Origin: Bacteroidota bacterium
Lineage (GTDB): Bacteria > Bacteroidota > Bacteroidia > B-17B0 > Aurantibacillaceae
Length of the DNA stretch: 64,000 bases
NCBI GenBank assembly: GCA_013697245.1
Contig: JACCXH010000049.1
Coordinates: 248,001 to 312,000 of the forward strand
Direction of reading: 5' to 3'
Shown here: positions 18,030 to 27,943 of the stretch, one piece after another
Layout: every line of letters starts with the position of its first letter
Position numbering within the stretch: position 1 is the stretch's first letter
Translations under genes and position numbers: made by a program
Notes under the pieces: model-generated
Seen by the model: only the letters and a program-made list of their open reading frames with translations
Database searches by the model: none
What the model was told of the DNA's origin: nothing

Positions 18030-21000
18030 TTATTTCCCTGCAACTCCATCATTTTTCTGTTTCACCACTTTTATCCACATGCCTTTGGTGCGTGCATAAA
18101 TACTATTATCATACATGGCCTCTACATTAATAGCGGGTAAATAATATTTGCCTTCGTAACTGGCATTCATCATCACATTAAAAGTTTTAGCCTCATTCGT
18201 GTTCAAGTCAAAATAGGTAAGTACTTTATCGTCTTTAATATCCTGGTAAGTGTAGGGTGAGTTCTTTAACACGGCTTCGTTCTCATCCATGCGCGCATTG
18301 TGGATCTCCCAACCGGACGGTACGTAATTAATTAAAGCAATGTTTTTTATCTCGCCCATTAAACCTAAATTCTTCACCGTAACGCTCATCATAAAGTTAG
18401 TGCCCTGCACTAATTCATCCGGAGAAATACTATTACCGCTCATATCTTTATAAATGACAGAAGCCGTAATATTTTCGTTCTCTTCTTTTTCTTCGCCAAT
18501 TGGCGGTTTTCCACGGTTTATTAAACGCACATACAAGGTTCCTTTACCGTTATTGACAATACTATAATTAGCGGCACTATTATTTTTAAAGTCGATAGTT
18601 ATTTGCGCAATAGTTGCTTTGCCTTTTAAATTAACGGCTTTACCATTCACCGTTACTTCAGCCTGCATGGCTGATGAACCACCAAACTTTTTAATGAAAC
18701 TACTTACCGCCACCAAGCCAAAAGCCGTTGTTTGTGTGCTTAACCAGTTCTTAGAACCCAACGCGTCAGATACCTTTTTTAATTGTGCAAAAGCCTGTTG
18801 TTTTTTGTTCATGAGTGATAGCACATCTAAAATAATTGCCATATCACGGTCTGACGAACCGTAGGTATAATAATTAATTCGGTAAACCGGTACATCAGAG
18901 GTAGCTTTCGAAATTAATTTTTCTGCTTCGTCTGTTTGCCCGATTTGCGCGTAAGCACCTGCCAATAACCAACGCGCCTGGTTAGACAGGGCAGGGTACT
19001 CGCGTAAACGGTTCATGGCACTTAACACTGGTTGATTAGCTAAAGCCAAAACATATAAACGGTAAGCCTGCGGCTCATCATTATTAAAATATTTATTCTT
19101 GTTCATTTCAAAATTTTGCGCTACAGAAGTTTGATATTTTGCCCAGGCAGATTTAAAACCGCTAGGTAATTCGTAACCTTTTTTCTCGGCTAAAATCATA
19201 AAATGTCCGCCATAAGTTGTGCCCCAATCATCAGGCGTGGTAAGGCCCTGCCAATAAGAAAGGCCGCCGCCGGTGATCTGAAATTTGCGGATCTCGCTAA
19301 TGCCATGTTTAATGTTGCTTTCAATTTCGGTCTTACGTTCCGGCGAAAGTTCCATAATATCGTTCAAATACAATTGCGCAAAAGTTTGAGAAGTAGTTTG
19401 TTCGATACAGCCATGCGGGTAAGCAATTAAATATTTTAAGCGCTCATCTAAATTTATGGGTGGGATAGTGGAGACCTCCAACACACCTTTGTTAGTGCCT
19501 GGGAGGCCAAGCGCGTTAAATTTTTCTTTAATACTTTTTCCGGCATCTACCCAAAGATCTTTTATATCTGTTTGGTAAGGATTTGGATTTCGAATATCCA
19601 GTTCCATTTCATACACAGCAGTATGACCGCCGCCCGTAGCAGTAATTTTAGCTTTGGCAATTCCTGTTAGGTTTTTTACTTTCACATCAAACACAACTAA
19701 TTGCTCATCGTTCTTATTAATATTAACCGACTTAGAATTTTTGCCAACGGTTTGCAGTAAACCGTTAACTTCTAATTTTACGGTGGTATTGCCAATATTA
19801 TTATCGCCACCAAAAACAGATACCGGTAATTTTACTTCTTCGGTAACACTTAACACGCGCGGCAATGTGCCCAACACCATTAACGGCGCTTTAACCGGTG
19901 TGGTTTGTTCTGCCATACCATAAGCACCTTTTTCGCCGGCAATTACCATTGTACGCACCGAACCAACATACATTGGCATTTTAAATGTAATGGTACGTTT
20001 CTCACCTTTATTTAAATGGTAAGGACCAAAAAATTTAACCATTGGTTTAAAGCGGTTGGCTTTCGCGCCGTCATCGCCAACTTCGCTGCCATCACCACCA
20101 ATACTTAAAATGCGTTCGAGCTCTGCACCAAATGCACCAATTACATTATCGTAAACATCCCACGTTTTTACACCAAGCGCTTCTTTCGCATAAAAAGTAG
20201 AATGCGGGTTAGGCGTTTTATAACGTGTAATATCCAACAAGCCTTCATCAACTACCGCTAAGGTAAATGCCATTTCGCGGCCATTATCTTCGCCAACAGT
20301 AATACTTAAATTTTGTTCGGGCACAATTGTTTTTGGCATGCTAATGTTTGGACTCAAACGCGTTTCAGGATCATCAATACTAATAGGCACCACGCCGTAT
20401 AAACGAATTGGAAGATCGTTGGTACGCGAATGCGGCTGCATAAGTGAAACGTGCACATACACATTCGGCGCCATCTCGGAGGTAACTTTAAATTTAAATA
20501 CAGTACTTCCTTTTTCGGTCTCTAGCCAATGTGCTTCTAATACGCGGCTGCCATTTTCGATAGACACCAAGGCACGGCCATTTTGTGGAGAAGGAATGGT
20601 GATGGTAACTTCTTCGCCTGTTTTATATTTAGCTTTATCGGCACTAAAACTTAGCATGTTTGAAACGATCTTATTATCGCTACCGCCATCACGGTCCATC
20701 CAATTACTCCAGTCAAAATAAACTACTTGTGAAGTAGAGTGTCCGCCATCCAGATCAATAACACGCACCAAATAACGGCCCCATTCGTTCTGTTTAATTT
20801 TTACTTTAATTTTTGCAGAACCATTTTTAGAAGAAAAAGTTTCTTGTTGAATGCTGCGATGATAATCATCAGAAGCATAATTGGCCAGCTCGTTGTTATA
20901 CTGATCCCACCACCAGCGCCATTCCAGTTTATACAATTCAAATTTTAAATTAGAACGCGATACAGGATTACCAAGGGCATCAACCGTTGCCACATCAATA

Positions 21001-23687
21001 AAATGTTCTTTATCGGTGTAAAGGATCCCTGAATTTTTTTCGCCTTCCGGCATTTTTATTCCGGCATAATAAGCGTAAGGCGAATAGTCGATAGAAAAAC
21101 GATCTACACTAAAAGCACCACCGTCTTCAAACACCTGCGTATTAAAATTAGCTTTTAAAAGGCCCGGTGCATTTTTACCAAGATCTAATTTTAAAGGGAA
21201 ACTGGCATCGCCATTATTATCTACTTTACCATCAAAAATGGTTATTTGTTGTGCTTCAAAACGAATAGTTTGGTCATCAAAATTATGTTCAGGATATTTT
21301 GCAAATTCTGTTTTGGCCGAACTTAAAGATACATTGATGTTGGCTCCTAAGCCACGAGCCACAGCACCTGTTAACCAATTGGTGTGTAGCTTCACCTTAT
21401 TTTCTTTGGTACCAATTAATAATTTATTGTCACCAACATTCACTTCAATTTTTAAACGGTTAGGCATAATGGCTTCTACACGCACGCTTTTACTAAAGTG
21501 CATAGAGCCAATTTTTACATCTACGCCCCATAAACCCGTTGGTGCATTTTTATCGGTAGCGCATGAGAAATTATAAAAACCATCTACCCCTTTGTTGCTG
21601 ATGATGCGTTTGTATAACTGACCTTGTGGATTCATTAATTCAAATTGCACCGGATGGTTGGCTGGAATGGAGCCCAGCTTATCTTCTAAAATAAAATTAA
21701 GGAAGAGCGAATCGCCCGGACGCCAAACGCCACGCTCACCATAAATAAAACCTTTTACACCTTTTTTAATAGCATCGCCCGAAACATCGTACATACTTAA
21801 AGAAAGGGTTGAACCATCATCTAACTTTAAATAAGCGCGTTGCTTATCTTTTTTAGCCACAAGGAAATAAGGTTTTTGTCCGGGAGAGATGAAGGCCTGC
21901 CCATCTGAATTTGTTTTGGAGGTGGAGATGAGTTGTTTTTGATAATCGTACAATTCAAGCTCTACGCCGCTCATAGGGTTAGTAGTGACAAGATCATTCA
22001 CAACGGCAAACAAACTGCCGTCGTTGCCTTTTTTAAGGGTGATGCCAAGATCGGATGCTAAGATACTTCTTGATACAGAGCGACCGTATTGTGTATAATA
22101 CGCATTCTTACAAGGGTTATCGCGGAAGGTCCAGCTATTTTCATTTTCTTCGCCATCGCCTTCACCTTCGTAGCCATAATCGTAGTTATAAGAATACTCA
22201 TCATAATAATATCCAAAGTATGAGATCTCATCTTCATCTTCCGGCGCTTTGATCTCTTCCATTTCAAATTTATCATCGCCACTATTACCAACACAAGGAA
22301 AAGTAGAGTAGGCTTTTCTAAAGCTTAAATACACTTTATAAATAGCACCCGGCTCTGATTTAATAAGGCTGCCAAGATCTAACGAGAATTTTTTCCAAAC
22401 GCCGTAATCGGCCGGATTTGTGATACCAAGATTAATACGTTTCTCAATTACTTTTTTACCAACCTGTGCAATGTTGCCACTGCCATCCATATCGTTGGTT
22501 TGTAAGAACTGAAGTACATTGTTCTCGTAAATTTTAATGATCTTAACGTCAACAGCCCGCAGGTTAACCGTTTCAAAAGGCATGGATAAATTATTGCTGG
22601 ATGGTAAAATATTACCAGTGCCTGAAAATTTAACGGCCGGTTTTACTTCGCTAAATACAATGTTATGTTCGGAGGCCTCTTTTAAATACTGACTTTTTGT
22701 ATCCCTAACAGCTTCAACCTTTAAAACATAAGAGCCACTTTTTGCATTGGCAGGATAGATCATTACCTGGTTATTATTAACGATGTATTTTGTTTCAGTT
22801 AAATTCGCAATCATAATAAGGCCCTCTAGCGACTGATTTTGATCTATTGGATTTGAAAAATTAACCAATACATAAGGATCGGCCTCTGCCGAAATAACGC
22901 GGGTGTTTAAGAGTATCAATTCTCCTTTTGCGGGGATCTCGTAGCTTTGCTTAGTGGTATAAGTAACATCAAGTCCTTTGGCATCGCAATTAAGATCTAA
23001 TTTACCGGTAGTGCTACCCGGACGTTCGATACTATCGATTAAAAATTTATGTAAAGTTCCTTTTTCGTTGTGCACCCATTTAATATTTAAATTTTTGCTG
23101 TCTAATTTCACGTTAAGCGCTTTTTCAACAAGGCCGCCATCTGCAAAATCGGCGGTAGAAATGTTGCCGGTTAAACTGTAAAAATTAAAATCATTAGAGT
23201 GGTAACTTTTTAGATCGTTAACTTGTAATTGAGCCGATTGTTTAATGGCCTGAAACTGGAAATCAAAATCTTCCAGCTCTTTTTTTACTTCCATTAATTT
23301 ATTTAAATGAAAGGTTGCTTTATAGACCTGTCCGGGTTGCAAACGTCCGCTGGGCTTAAACTCCATGGTTTGCCCGTCTTTCCAGATGGTTTCACCTTCA
23401 ATAGAAGGATCAAAAGAGAAATAACCTTCCTTTAAAGGTGCGTTTAATTGTGTTGTTGTAGCGAACTCGCTGCTAAACTTAATTTTAATGGTAGAACCGG
23501 TTGAGATATAGCCGGTAGTAAAAGCATTGATATAGCTGGCAAACTCGGGGTTTATTTTATTGGTAATGCCTGAATTTTTATTGCTGCCGGTTAAATTTTT
23601 AAAAATATCGCGGTTATTGTAGATCAAAACTACACCTGTTGTCATAGCTACGCCAATAGCTATGTATTTAATTTTGTTTAATAACAT
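18030..23687 (-). CDS. Alpha-2-macroglobulin family protein
   Basis: The product has 1885 residues, in the range of bacterial alpha-2-macroglobulins of the YfhM type. It starts with one hydrophobic anchor (about 7-25) and no lipobox Cys, so it is probably an inner-membrane-anchored periplasmic protein. MG-type beta domains fill the first ~1200 residues (GERGVWRPGDSLFLNFIL is a typical segment). The thioester motif PHGCIEQ is intact at about 1424, inside the alpha-helical TED domain. Such proteins trap proteases that breach the envelope and often work with PbpC repair of the wall. A Tyr/Asp/Glu-rich stretch at about 470-525 is unusual. It is preceded by 105 bp of intergenic DNA and followed by a palindromic element. 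Confidence 0.95.
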   Translation of the reverse strand: MLLNKIKYIAIGVAMTTGVVLIYNNRDIFKNLTGSNKNSGITNKINPEFASYINAFTTGYISTGSTIKIKFSSEFATTTQLNAPLKEGYFSFDPSIEGETIWKDGQTMEFKPSGRLQPGQVYKATFHLNKLMEVKKELEDFDFQFQAIKQSAQLQVNDLKSYHSNDFNFYSLTGNISTADFADGGLVEKALNVKLDSKNLNIKWVHNEKGTLHKFLIDSIERPGSTTGKLDLNCDAKGLDVTYTTKQSYEIPAKGELILLNTRVISAEADPYVLVNFSNPIDQNQSLEGLIMIANLTETKYIVNNNQVMIYPANAKSGSYVLKVEAVRDTKSQYLKEASEHNIVFSEVKPAVKFSGTGNILPSSNNLSMPFETVNLRAVDVKIIKIYENNVLQFLQTNDMDGSGNIAQVGKKVIEKRINLGITNPADYGVWKKFSLDLGSLIKSEPGAIYKVYLSFRKAYSTFPCVGNSGDDKFEMEEIKAPEDEDEISYFGYYYDEYSYNYDYGYEGEGDGEENENSWTFRDNPCKNAYYTQYGRSVSRSILASDLGITLKKGNDGSLFAVVNDLVTTNPMSGVELELYDYQKQLISTSKTNSDGQAFISPGQKPYFLVAKKDKQRAYLKLDDGSTLSLSMYDVSGDAIKKGVKGFIYGERGVWRPGDSLFLNFILEDKLGSIPANHPVQFELMNPQGQLYKRIISNKGVDGFYNFSCATDKNAPTGLWGVDVKIGSMHFSKSVRVEAIMPNRLKIEVNVGDNKLLIGTKENKVKLHTNWLTGAVARGLGANINVSLSSAKTEFAKYPEHNFDDQTIRFEAQQITIFDGKVDNNGDASFPLKLDLGKNAPGLLKANFNTQVFEDGGAFSVDRFSIDYSPYAYYAGIKMPEGEKNSGILYTDKEHFIDVATVDALGNPVSRSNLKFELYKLEWRWWWDQYNNELANYASDDYHRSIQQETFSSKNGSAKIKVKIKQNEWGRYLVRVIDLDGGHSTSQVVYFDWSNWMDRDGGSDNKIVSNMLSFSADKAKYKTGEEVTITIPSPQNGRALVSIENGSRVLEAHWLETEKGSTVFKFKVTSEMAPNVYVHVSLMQPHSRTNDLPIRLYGVVPISIDDPETRLSPNISMPKTIVPEQNLSITVGEDNGREMAFTLAVVDEGLLDITRYKTPNPHSTFYAKEALGVKTWDVYDNVIGAFGAELERILSIGGDGSEVGDDGAKANRFKPMVKFFGPYHLNKGEKRTITFKMPMYVGSVRTMVIAGEKGAYGMAEQTTPVKAPLMVLGTLPRVLSVTEEVKLPVSVFGGDNNIGNTTVKLEVNGLLQTVGKNSKSVNINKNDEQLVVFDVKVKNLTGIAKAKITATGGGHTAVYEMELDIRNPNPYQTDIKDLWVDAGKSIKEKFNALGLPGTNKGVLEVSTIPPINLDERLKYLIAYPHGCIEQTTSQTFAQLYLNDIMELSPERKTEIESNIKHGISEIRKFQITGGGLSYWQGLTTPDDWGTTYGGHFMILAEKKGYELPSGFKSAWAKYQTSVAQNFEMNKNKYFNNDEPQAYRLYVLALANQPVLSAMNRLREYPALSNQARWLLAGAYAQIGQTDEAEKLISKATSDVPVYRINYYTYGSSDRDMAIILDVLSLMNKKQQAFAQLKKVSDALGSKNWLSTQTTAFGLVAVSSFIKKFGGSSAMQAEVTVNGKAVNLKGKATIAQITIDFKNNSAANYSIVNNGKGTLYVRLINRGKPPIGEEKEENENITASVIYKDMSGNSISPDELVQGTNFMMSVTVKNLGLMGEIKNIALINYVPSGWEIHNARMDENEAVLKNSPYTYQDIKDDKVLTYFDLNTNEAKTFNVMMNASYEGKYYLPAINVEAMYDNSIYARTKGMWIKVVKQKNDGVAGK

Positions 23688-23792
23688 AATTTTTAATTTG
23701 AACCTAAAAATAAGATTTTTACTTAAAGTATCGCTTTAAATACAAAAAGAAATGTAAGTACTTGTTAACCGCAAAAAAGGATCTAGAAAGCC

Positions 23793-24830
23793 TTATTTTT
23801 GTATAACAATAGGATAGGAATTTTTGAAGGATTGATTTTCAAGAACGATGGAATAAACACCATTATCAAGTCCGCTGGTGTTTAACTCATAGGTATTCTC
23901 GCCTTCGTTAAATGTAACGTTCTTATAGCTTAACAGCTCTTTTCCGGTAATATCATAAACTTTGATGTTTAACGTTTCTGTGGCCGCGAGGTTAATAGTG
24001 AGCACTAGTTTATTACTTGTAGGGTTGGGATAAATAGAAACATCTTTGTTTAGCTTATAGGTCCTTATTCCACTACAAACATTACCATAATTACATGAAT
24101 CGTAGTGTGGTATACAGCTATTAACTAAACTAACCGTACAACTTTGGTATTTTTTACTTTTTTTATCGCTTTTACATGCAAGGCCAAGCTCCCATAGATG
24201 CTTGCAAGGCCCGGAAGCCCACTGAAACTGACAGCCACCGTAACCATTGAAATTATAATTATAAAGTGCGTGAAAAGTAGAACCTATACTCTCTATATGT
24301 TCCAAATAATTTTCATAAGCCACCGGATTTTGATTAACATGCTTCTTTAAATAAAAATGTTTTCTTGAGCCGCAAACTTCTGTTTTTACAATTATGGAAT
24401 CAACGCGATAATAACCATTTAAATTACTTGAATTTGGAAAAGAATAATATGTTGAATCCGCCACATTTAAACTAAAATCATAAATCAATATTTCCGGGAT
24501 GATTGTACTCTCCTTAAAATAAACTCTTCGAGTTAAAGAGTCTTCACGCATATAACCTTTAAATTGTTTTCCTGTATAGTTTAATCCATAATTTGCAAGT
24601 TGATAAACCTTTTTATATAATAAGTTATTTATAGTAATTGTATCAATTGCAACAACGGGGAAAAAACCAAAATTTGGAGTTGCAGGTTGCTGGCCTGGAG
24701 CAATAACCGGTATATAACAATTAAAATGCTGCCAACTGGTGGTATCTTTAACTAACATTTTATTATAAGTTTGCGCTGATAAAATAAAACAAGTAATGCC
24801 GGCCAAGAAGGTTAATATTGCTTTTTTCAT
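23793..24830 (-). CDS. T9SS cargo protein, Cys-rich, unknown function
   Basis: The product has 345 residues. A signal peptide (MKKAILTFLAGITCFILSAQ) and a C-terminal type A sorting domain (VSIYPNPTSNKLVLTINL, VYDITGKELLSY, LDNGVYSIVLEN) are clear. The middle is of the kind seen in many Bacteroidota proteins that describe a conserved GGxxW/YNxYGGCQFQW plus Cys-rich tail (GLACKS, CTVSLVNSCIPHYDSCNYGNVC). No enzyme motif is seen. A -7-like box TACCTTTA ends 5 nt before the ATG, mirrored by one in front of the divergent ruvB. Confidence 0.85.
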   Translation of the reverse strand: MKKAILTFLAGITCFILSAQTYNKMLVKDTTSWQHFNCYIPVIAPGQQPATPNFGFFPVVAIDTITINNLLYKKVYQLANYGLNYTGKQFKGYMREDSLTRRVYFKESTIIPEILIYDFSLNVADSTYYSFPNSSNLNGYYRVDSIIVKTEVCGSRKHFYLKKHVNQNPVAYENYLEHIESIGSTFHALYNYNFNGYGGCQFQWASGPCKHLWELGLACKSDKKSKKYQSCTVSLVNSCIPHYDSCNYGNVCSGIRTYKLNKDVSIYPNPTSNKLVLTINLAATETLNIKVYDITGKELLSYKNVTFNEGENTYELNTSGLDNGVYSIVLENQSFKNSYPIVIQK

Positions 24831-24835
24831 AAAAT

Positions 24836-24896
24836 TAAAGGTACAAAAAAATCTATAAATTGTAGCAAGGTGCCATTGATCTTTAAATTACCTTTA
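24836..24896. promoter_or_regulatory. Compact divergent promoter region
   Basis: The 70-bp gap between the divergent genes holds TACCTTTA on the minus strand at 24843-24836 and on the plus strand at 24889-24896, ending 5 and 4 nt before the respective ATG codons. TACCTTTA is one base from the -7 consensus TAnnTTTG. For the minus-strand copy a TTG lies 22 nt upstream. Both mRNAs would have almost no leader. Confidence 0.4.
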
Positions 24897-24900
24897 TGTT

Positions 24901-25929
24901 ATGAATGAAAATTTAAACCCAGATGGTGAGAACCTGAACACAACGGATAAAGAGATAGAGCGCGCGCTGCGGCCTATTGCTTTTGAAGATTTTAGCGGGC
25001 AGGAATCTGTGGTGGATAATTTACGTGTGTTTGTTGCCGCTGCAAAGCAACGTAACGAAGCATTGGATCATGTCTTGTTACACGGCCCGCCGGGTTTAGG
25101 AAAAACAACTTTAGCACATATTATTTCGGCCGACCTTGGAGTGAATTTAAGAGTTACCAGTGGACCGGTTTTAGATAAACCCGGAGATCTTGCGGGATTG
25201 CTCACAAATTTAGAACCTTTTGATGTTCTGTTTATTGATGAGATTCACCGTTTAAGCCCAATAGTAGAAGAGTATTTGTATTCGGCCATGGAAGATTATA
25301 AAATTGATATTATGATCGATAGTGGCCCAAATGCCCGCACTGTGCAAATAAAATTAAACCCTTTTACATTGGTAGGGGCTACCACACGAAGTGGATTACT
25401 TACTTCACCATTACGCGCTCGTTTTGGTATTAATAGCCGTTTAAATTATTATGATAGCAAGGTTTTAACAGGCATTGTACAACGCAGCTCAGAAATATTA
25501 AACGTTGCCATTAAAGATGAAGCAGCTTTTGAAATTGCGCGCAGGAGTAGAGGAACACCACGTATTGCCAACGCCTTATTAAGAAGGGTAAGAGATTTTG
25601 CACAAATAAAAGGTAATGGTTCTATTGATATTGAAATGGCCACCTATTCTTTAAAAGCATTAAATGTAGATAAGAATGGCCTCGATGAAATGGATCACCG
25701 CATTTTATTATGCATTATAGAAAAATTTAAAGGTGGTCCCGTTGGTATTGGTACCATTAGCACCGCGGTTGGCGAAGAAAGCGGAACTATTGAAGAGGTT
25801 TACGAACCATTTTTGGTACAGGAAGGCTATTTGACCCGCACACCCCGAGGCCGCGAGGCTACAGAAAAAGCATACAAACATCTTGGTAAAGGCGTTTGGA
25901 AAAAAGATGGTGGTTTGTTTGATGTTTAG
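24901..25929 (+). CDS. ruvB: Holliday junction branch migration ATPase RuvB
   Basis: The product has 342 residues, the usual length. It has Walker A GPPGLGKT (62-69), Walker B DEIH (113-116), sensor 1 GATTRSG, the arginine-finger region SPLRARFGI and a C-terminal winged helix with [16 protein letters not shown]. With RuvA and RuvC it drives branch migration and resolution of Holliday junctions in the cytoplasm. RuvA and RuvC are not in the window. The start ATG 24901 is followed by a short non-conserved extension before the core begins at about residue 20. Confidence 0.98.
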   Translation: MNENLNPDGENLNTTDKEIERALRPIAFEDFSGQESVVDNLRVFVAAAKQRNEALDHVLLHGPPGLGKTTLAHIISADLGVNLRVTSGPVLDKPGDLAGLLTNLEPFDVLFIDEIHRLSPIVEEYLYSAMEDYKIDIMIDSGPNARTVQIKLNPFTLVGATTRSGLLTSPLRARFGINSRLNYYDSKVLTGIVQRSSEILNVAIKDEAAFEIARRSRGTPRIANALLRRVRDFAQIKGNGSIDIEMATYSLKALNVDKNGLDEMDHRILLCIIEKFKGGPVGIGTISTAVGEESGTIEEVYEPFLVQEGYLTRTPRGREATEKAYKHLGKGVWKKDGGLFDV

Positions 25930-26050
25930 TTTATCTCCTTCAGTAAACACATTTACAGGCTCTTAATTGACCATGCGCAAGTCCCTAAAATTTTCCTATT
26001 TTTGTATGCGTAAAACCTTTGTATGAAACTTAAACAACTTAACGTTACCA

Positions 26051-27142
26051 ATGACTAGAAGCTTTGGTATAGATCTGGTTAGAACTTTTGCTATTATAAT
26101 TGTAATATTTAGACACTGCGGGTTTTTGCCCGGATTTAATTTTGGTACTTATGCCATAGAGTTCTTATTTGTTGTGAGTGGTTATTTGATCGGCCAAATT
26201 TTAATTAAGGATTTTTATTCGACGCAATTTGTTGAAACGTCATCGGTAAAACGATTTATGATGCGCCGTTGGTTCAGGATCTTGCCATTATACTACTTTG
26301 CTATAATTGTAAAATTTATTTTTCATCCCGACGTTGGTGCTAACATTATTTATTATGTCTTCTTTTTACAAAATCACTTTTACGGTATTTCTTTTTTTCC
26401 CGAAACATGGTCGTTAGTGATCGATGAGTGGTTCTATTTAGGAACGCCAATATTGTTGTATTTATTTATGCGTTTTGTGAGCTCTAAAAGCTTTCAGGTG
26501 CTTCTATATTTTATAGGCATAATTGTAGTTATTAATATCTTGCGTTTTTATTGGGTATCAAGAACCAATTTACCCTGGGATGCTTTGAATGGTAATATTG
26601 TTTTACATCAGGACACGTTACTAATTGGAGTTATTTTAGCTTTTGTAAAAAGGAAATTTTCAGATCTGTTTAGTAAATTTAATTCTGTAAAATATTTTTT
26701 AGTGTCTACAGTATTTTTTATCGCACATACGTTTTTTATTAGATCAATTCGTTATCCGGTAGATATGATCGATGATTATTTTTGGGTGAAGGTGTTAGAT
26801 TTTAGTGGCTGTGCCTTTATAATTATTACAATGATGCCGTATATTGAAAACTCGGTAATGCCATTGCAAAATAAAAATTTTAAATGGTTCAATAAGTTTA
26901 TTGTTTGGGGAAGTAAACTATCTTACGCTTTGTATTTAGCGCATAACATGGCACATGAACTGGCAGTATTTATACTTTCGCCTATAACAAATAACCAAAT
27001 TATTACAGGTATTTTTGCTATTGGCCTGTCTATTTTTGCAAGCCATTTAATGTATCAATATATTGAGAAATATTTTTTGATATTAAGGGACAGATATTAC
27101 CCCGACAGACCGGAATTAAATGTAAATTTAAATAAAAGCTAA
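26051..27142 (+). CDS. Acyltransferase 3 family membrane protein
   Basis: The product has 363 residues with about ten hydrophobic segments. The first helix carries the family mark FGIDLVRTFAIIIVIFRHCGF, with RH being the catalytic pair of this family; ETWSLVIDEWFYL is another typical segment. Such enzymes O-acylate surface polysaccharides or lipids at the cytoplasmic membrane. It is followed after 1 bp by the crotonase gene and then a methyltransferase, suggesting an operon, although a joint pathway is not obvious. A -7-like TATTTTTG lies at 25997-26004. Confidence 0.9.
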   Translation: MTRSFGIDLVRTFAIIIVIFRHCGFLPGFNFGTYAIEFLFVVSGYLIGQILIKDFYSTQFVETSSVKRFMMRRWFRILPLYYFAIIVKFIFHPDVGANIIYYVFFLQNHFYGISFFPETWSLVIDEWFYLGTPILLYLFMRFVSSKSFQVLLYFIGIIVVINILRFYWVSRTNLPWDALNGNIVLHQDTLLIGVILAFVKRKFSDLFSKFNSVKYFLVSTVFFIAHTFFIRSIRYPVDMIDDYFWVKVLDFSGCAFIIITMMPYIENSVMPLQNKNFKWFNKFIVWGSKLSYALYLAHNMAHELAVFILSPITNNQIITGIFAIGLSIFASHLMYQYIEKYFLILRDRYYPDRPELNVNLNKS

Positions 27143-27143
27143 A

Positions 27144-27923
27144 ATGAATTATACTAATCTTTTTACTTTACTCGACGGTAATATTTTAATCATTACCATT
27201 AATAGGGAGCAACGGTTAAACGCGCTTAACAAACAAACTATCATTGAGTTGGAAGACGTTATTAAAAATGCGCAGACGCAAGCTGACATTAGGGCTATCA
27301 TAATAACCGGTGCAGGTAACAAAGCTTTTGTTTCCGGTGCAGATATAAAAGAATTTATTGGCCTTTCAGATTCAGAAGGAAGAGCTTTGGCAACGTTCGG
27401 ACAAAACGCTTTTAATAGTATTGAAACATCCATAAAACCAATTTTGGCAGCTGTAAATGGTTACGCTTTGGGTGGCGGTTGCGAGTTGGCAATGGCTTGT
27501 CATTTACGTATTGCAAGCGACAATGCTATATTTGGACAGCCTGAAGTTAAACTTGGTATTATTGCAGGTTACGGCGGCACACAGCGCCTTATACATTACA
27601 TTGGGAAGGCAAAAGCTATGGAATTGCACATGACCGGCAGAAATATTAATAGTGCTGAAGCTTTATATTTAGGATTGGTTAATTATGTGGTACCACAATC
27701 ACAATTATTAAATAAAAGTAAAGAGCTGCTCAACGAAATAATTATAAATTCTCCAAAATCAATTGAAGGTATTATTAAAAGTATTAATTCTTATTTCGAA
27801 TCAAACAACAGTGGCTTTAATAATGAGATTGAAGAATTCGGAAAATGTTTTTTAACCAACGATTCTAAAGAAGGGGTAAGCGCGTTTTTAGAAAAAAGAA
27901 AACCTAATTTTACCGGTAATTAA
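27144..27923 (+). CDS. Enoyl-CoA hydratase/isomerase (crotonase) family protein
   Basis: The product has 259 residues, typical of short-chain enoyl-CoA hydratase. The oxyanion-hole segments are seen as KAFVSGADIKEF and NGYALGGGCELAMACHLRIAS. Both catalytic glutamates are present (GGCELAM and QPEVKLGIIAGYGGTQRL). It would hydrate 2-enoyl-CoA in beta-oxidation or a related route. The start lies 1 bp after the acyltransferase stop. Confidence 0.93.
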   Translation: MNYTNLFTLLDGNILIITINREQRLNALNKQTIIELEDVIKNAQTQADIRAIIITGAGNKAFVSGADIKEFIGLSDSEGRALATFGQNAFNSIETSIKPILAAVNGYALGGGCELAMACHLRIASDNAIFGQPEVKLGIIAGYGGTQRLIHYIGKAKAMELHMTGRNINSAEALYLGLVNYVVPQSQLLNKSKELLNEIIINSPKSIEGIIKSINSYFESNNSGFNNEIEEFGKCFLTNDSKEGVSAFLEKRKPNFTGN

Positions 27924-27943
27924 TTTTAAACAGACTAAATAAC

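Noticed and set aside
22058-22294. 78-codon overlapping frame inside the alpha-2-macroglobulin gene
   Set aside because: It is an alternate-frame reading of the acidic Tyr-rich segment with biased codons, not an independent gene.
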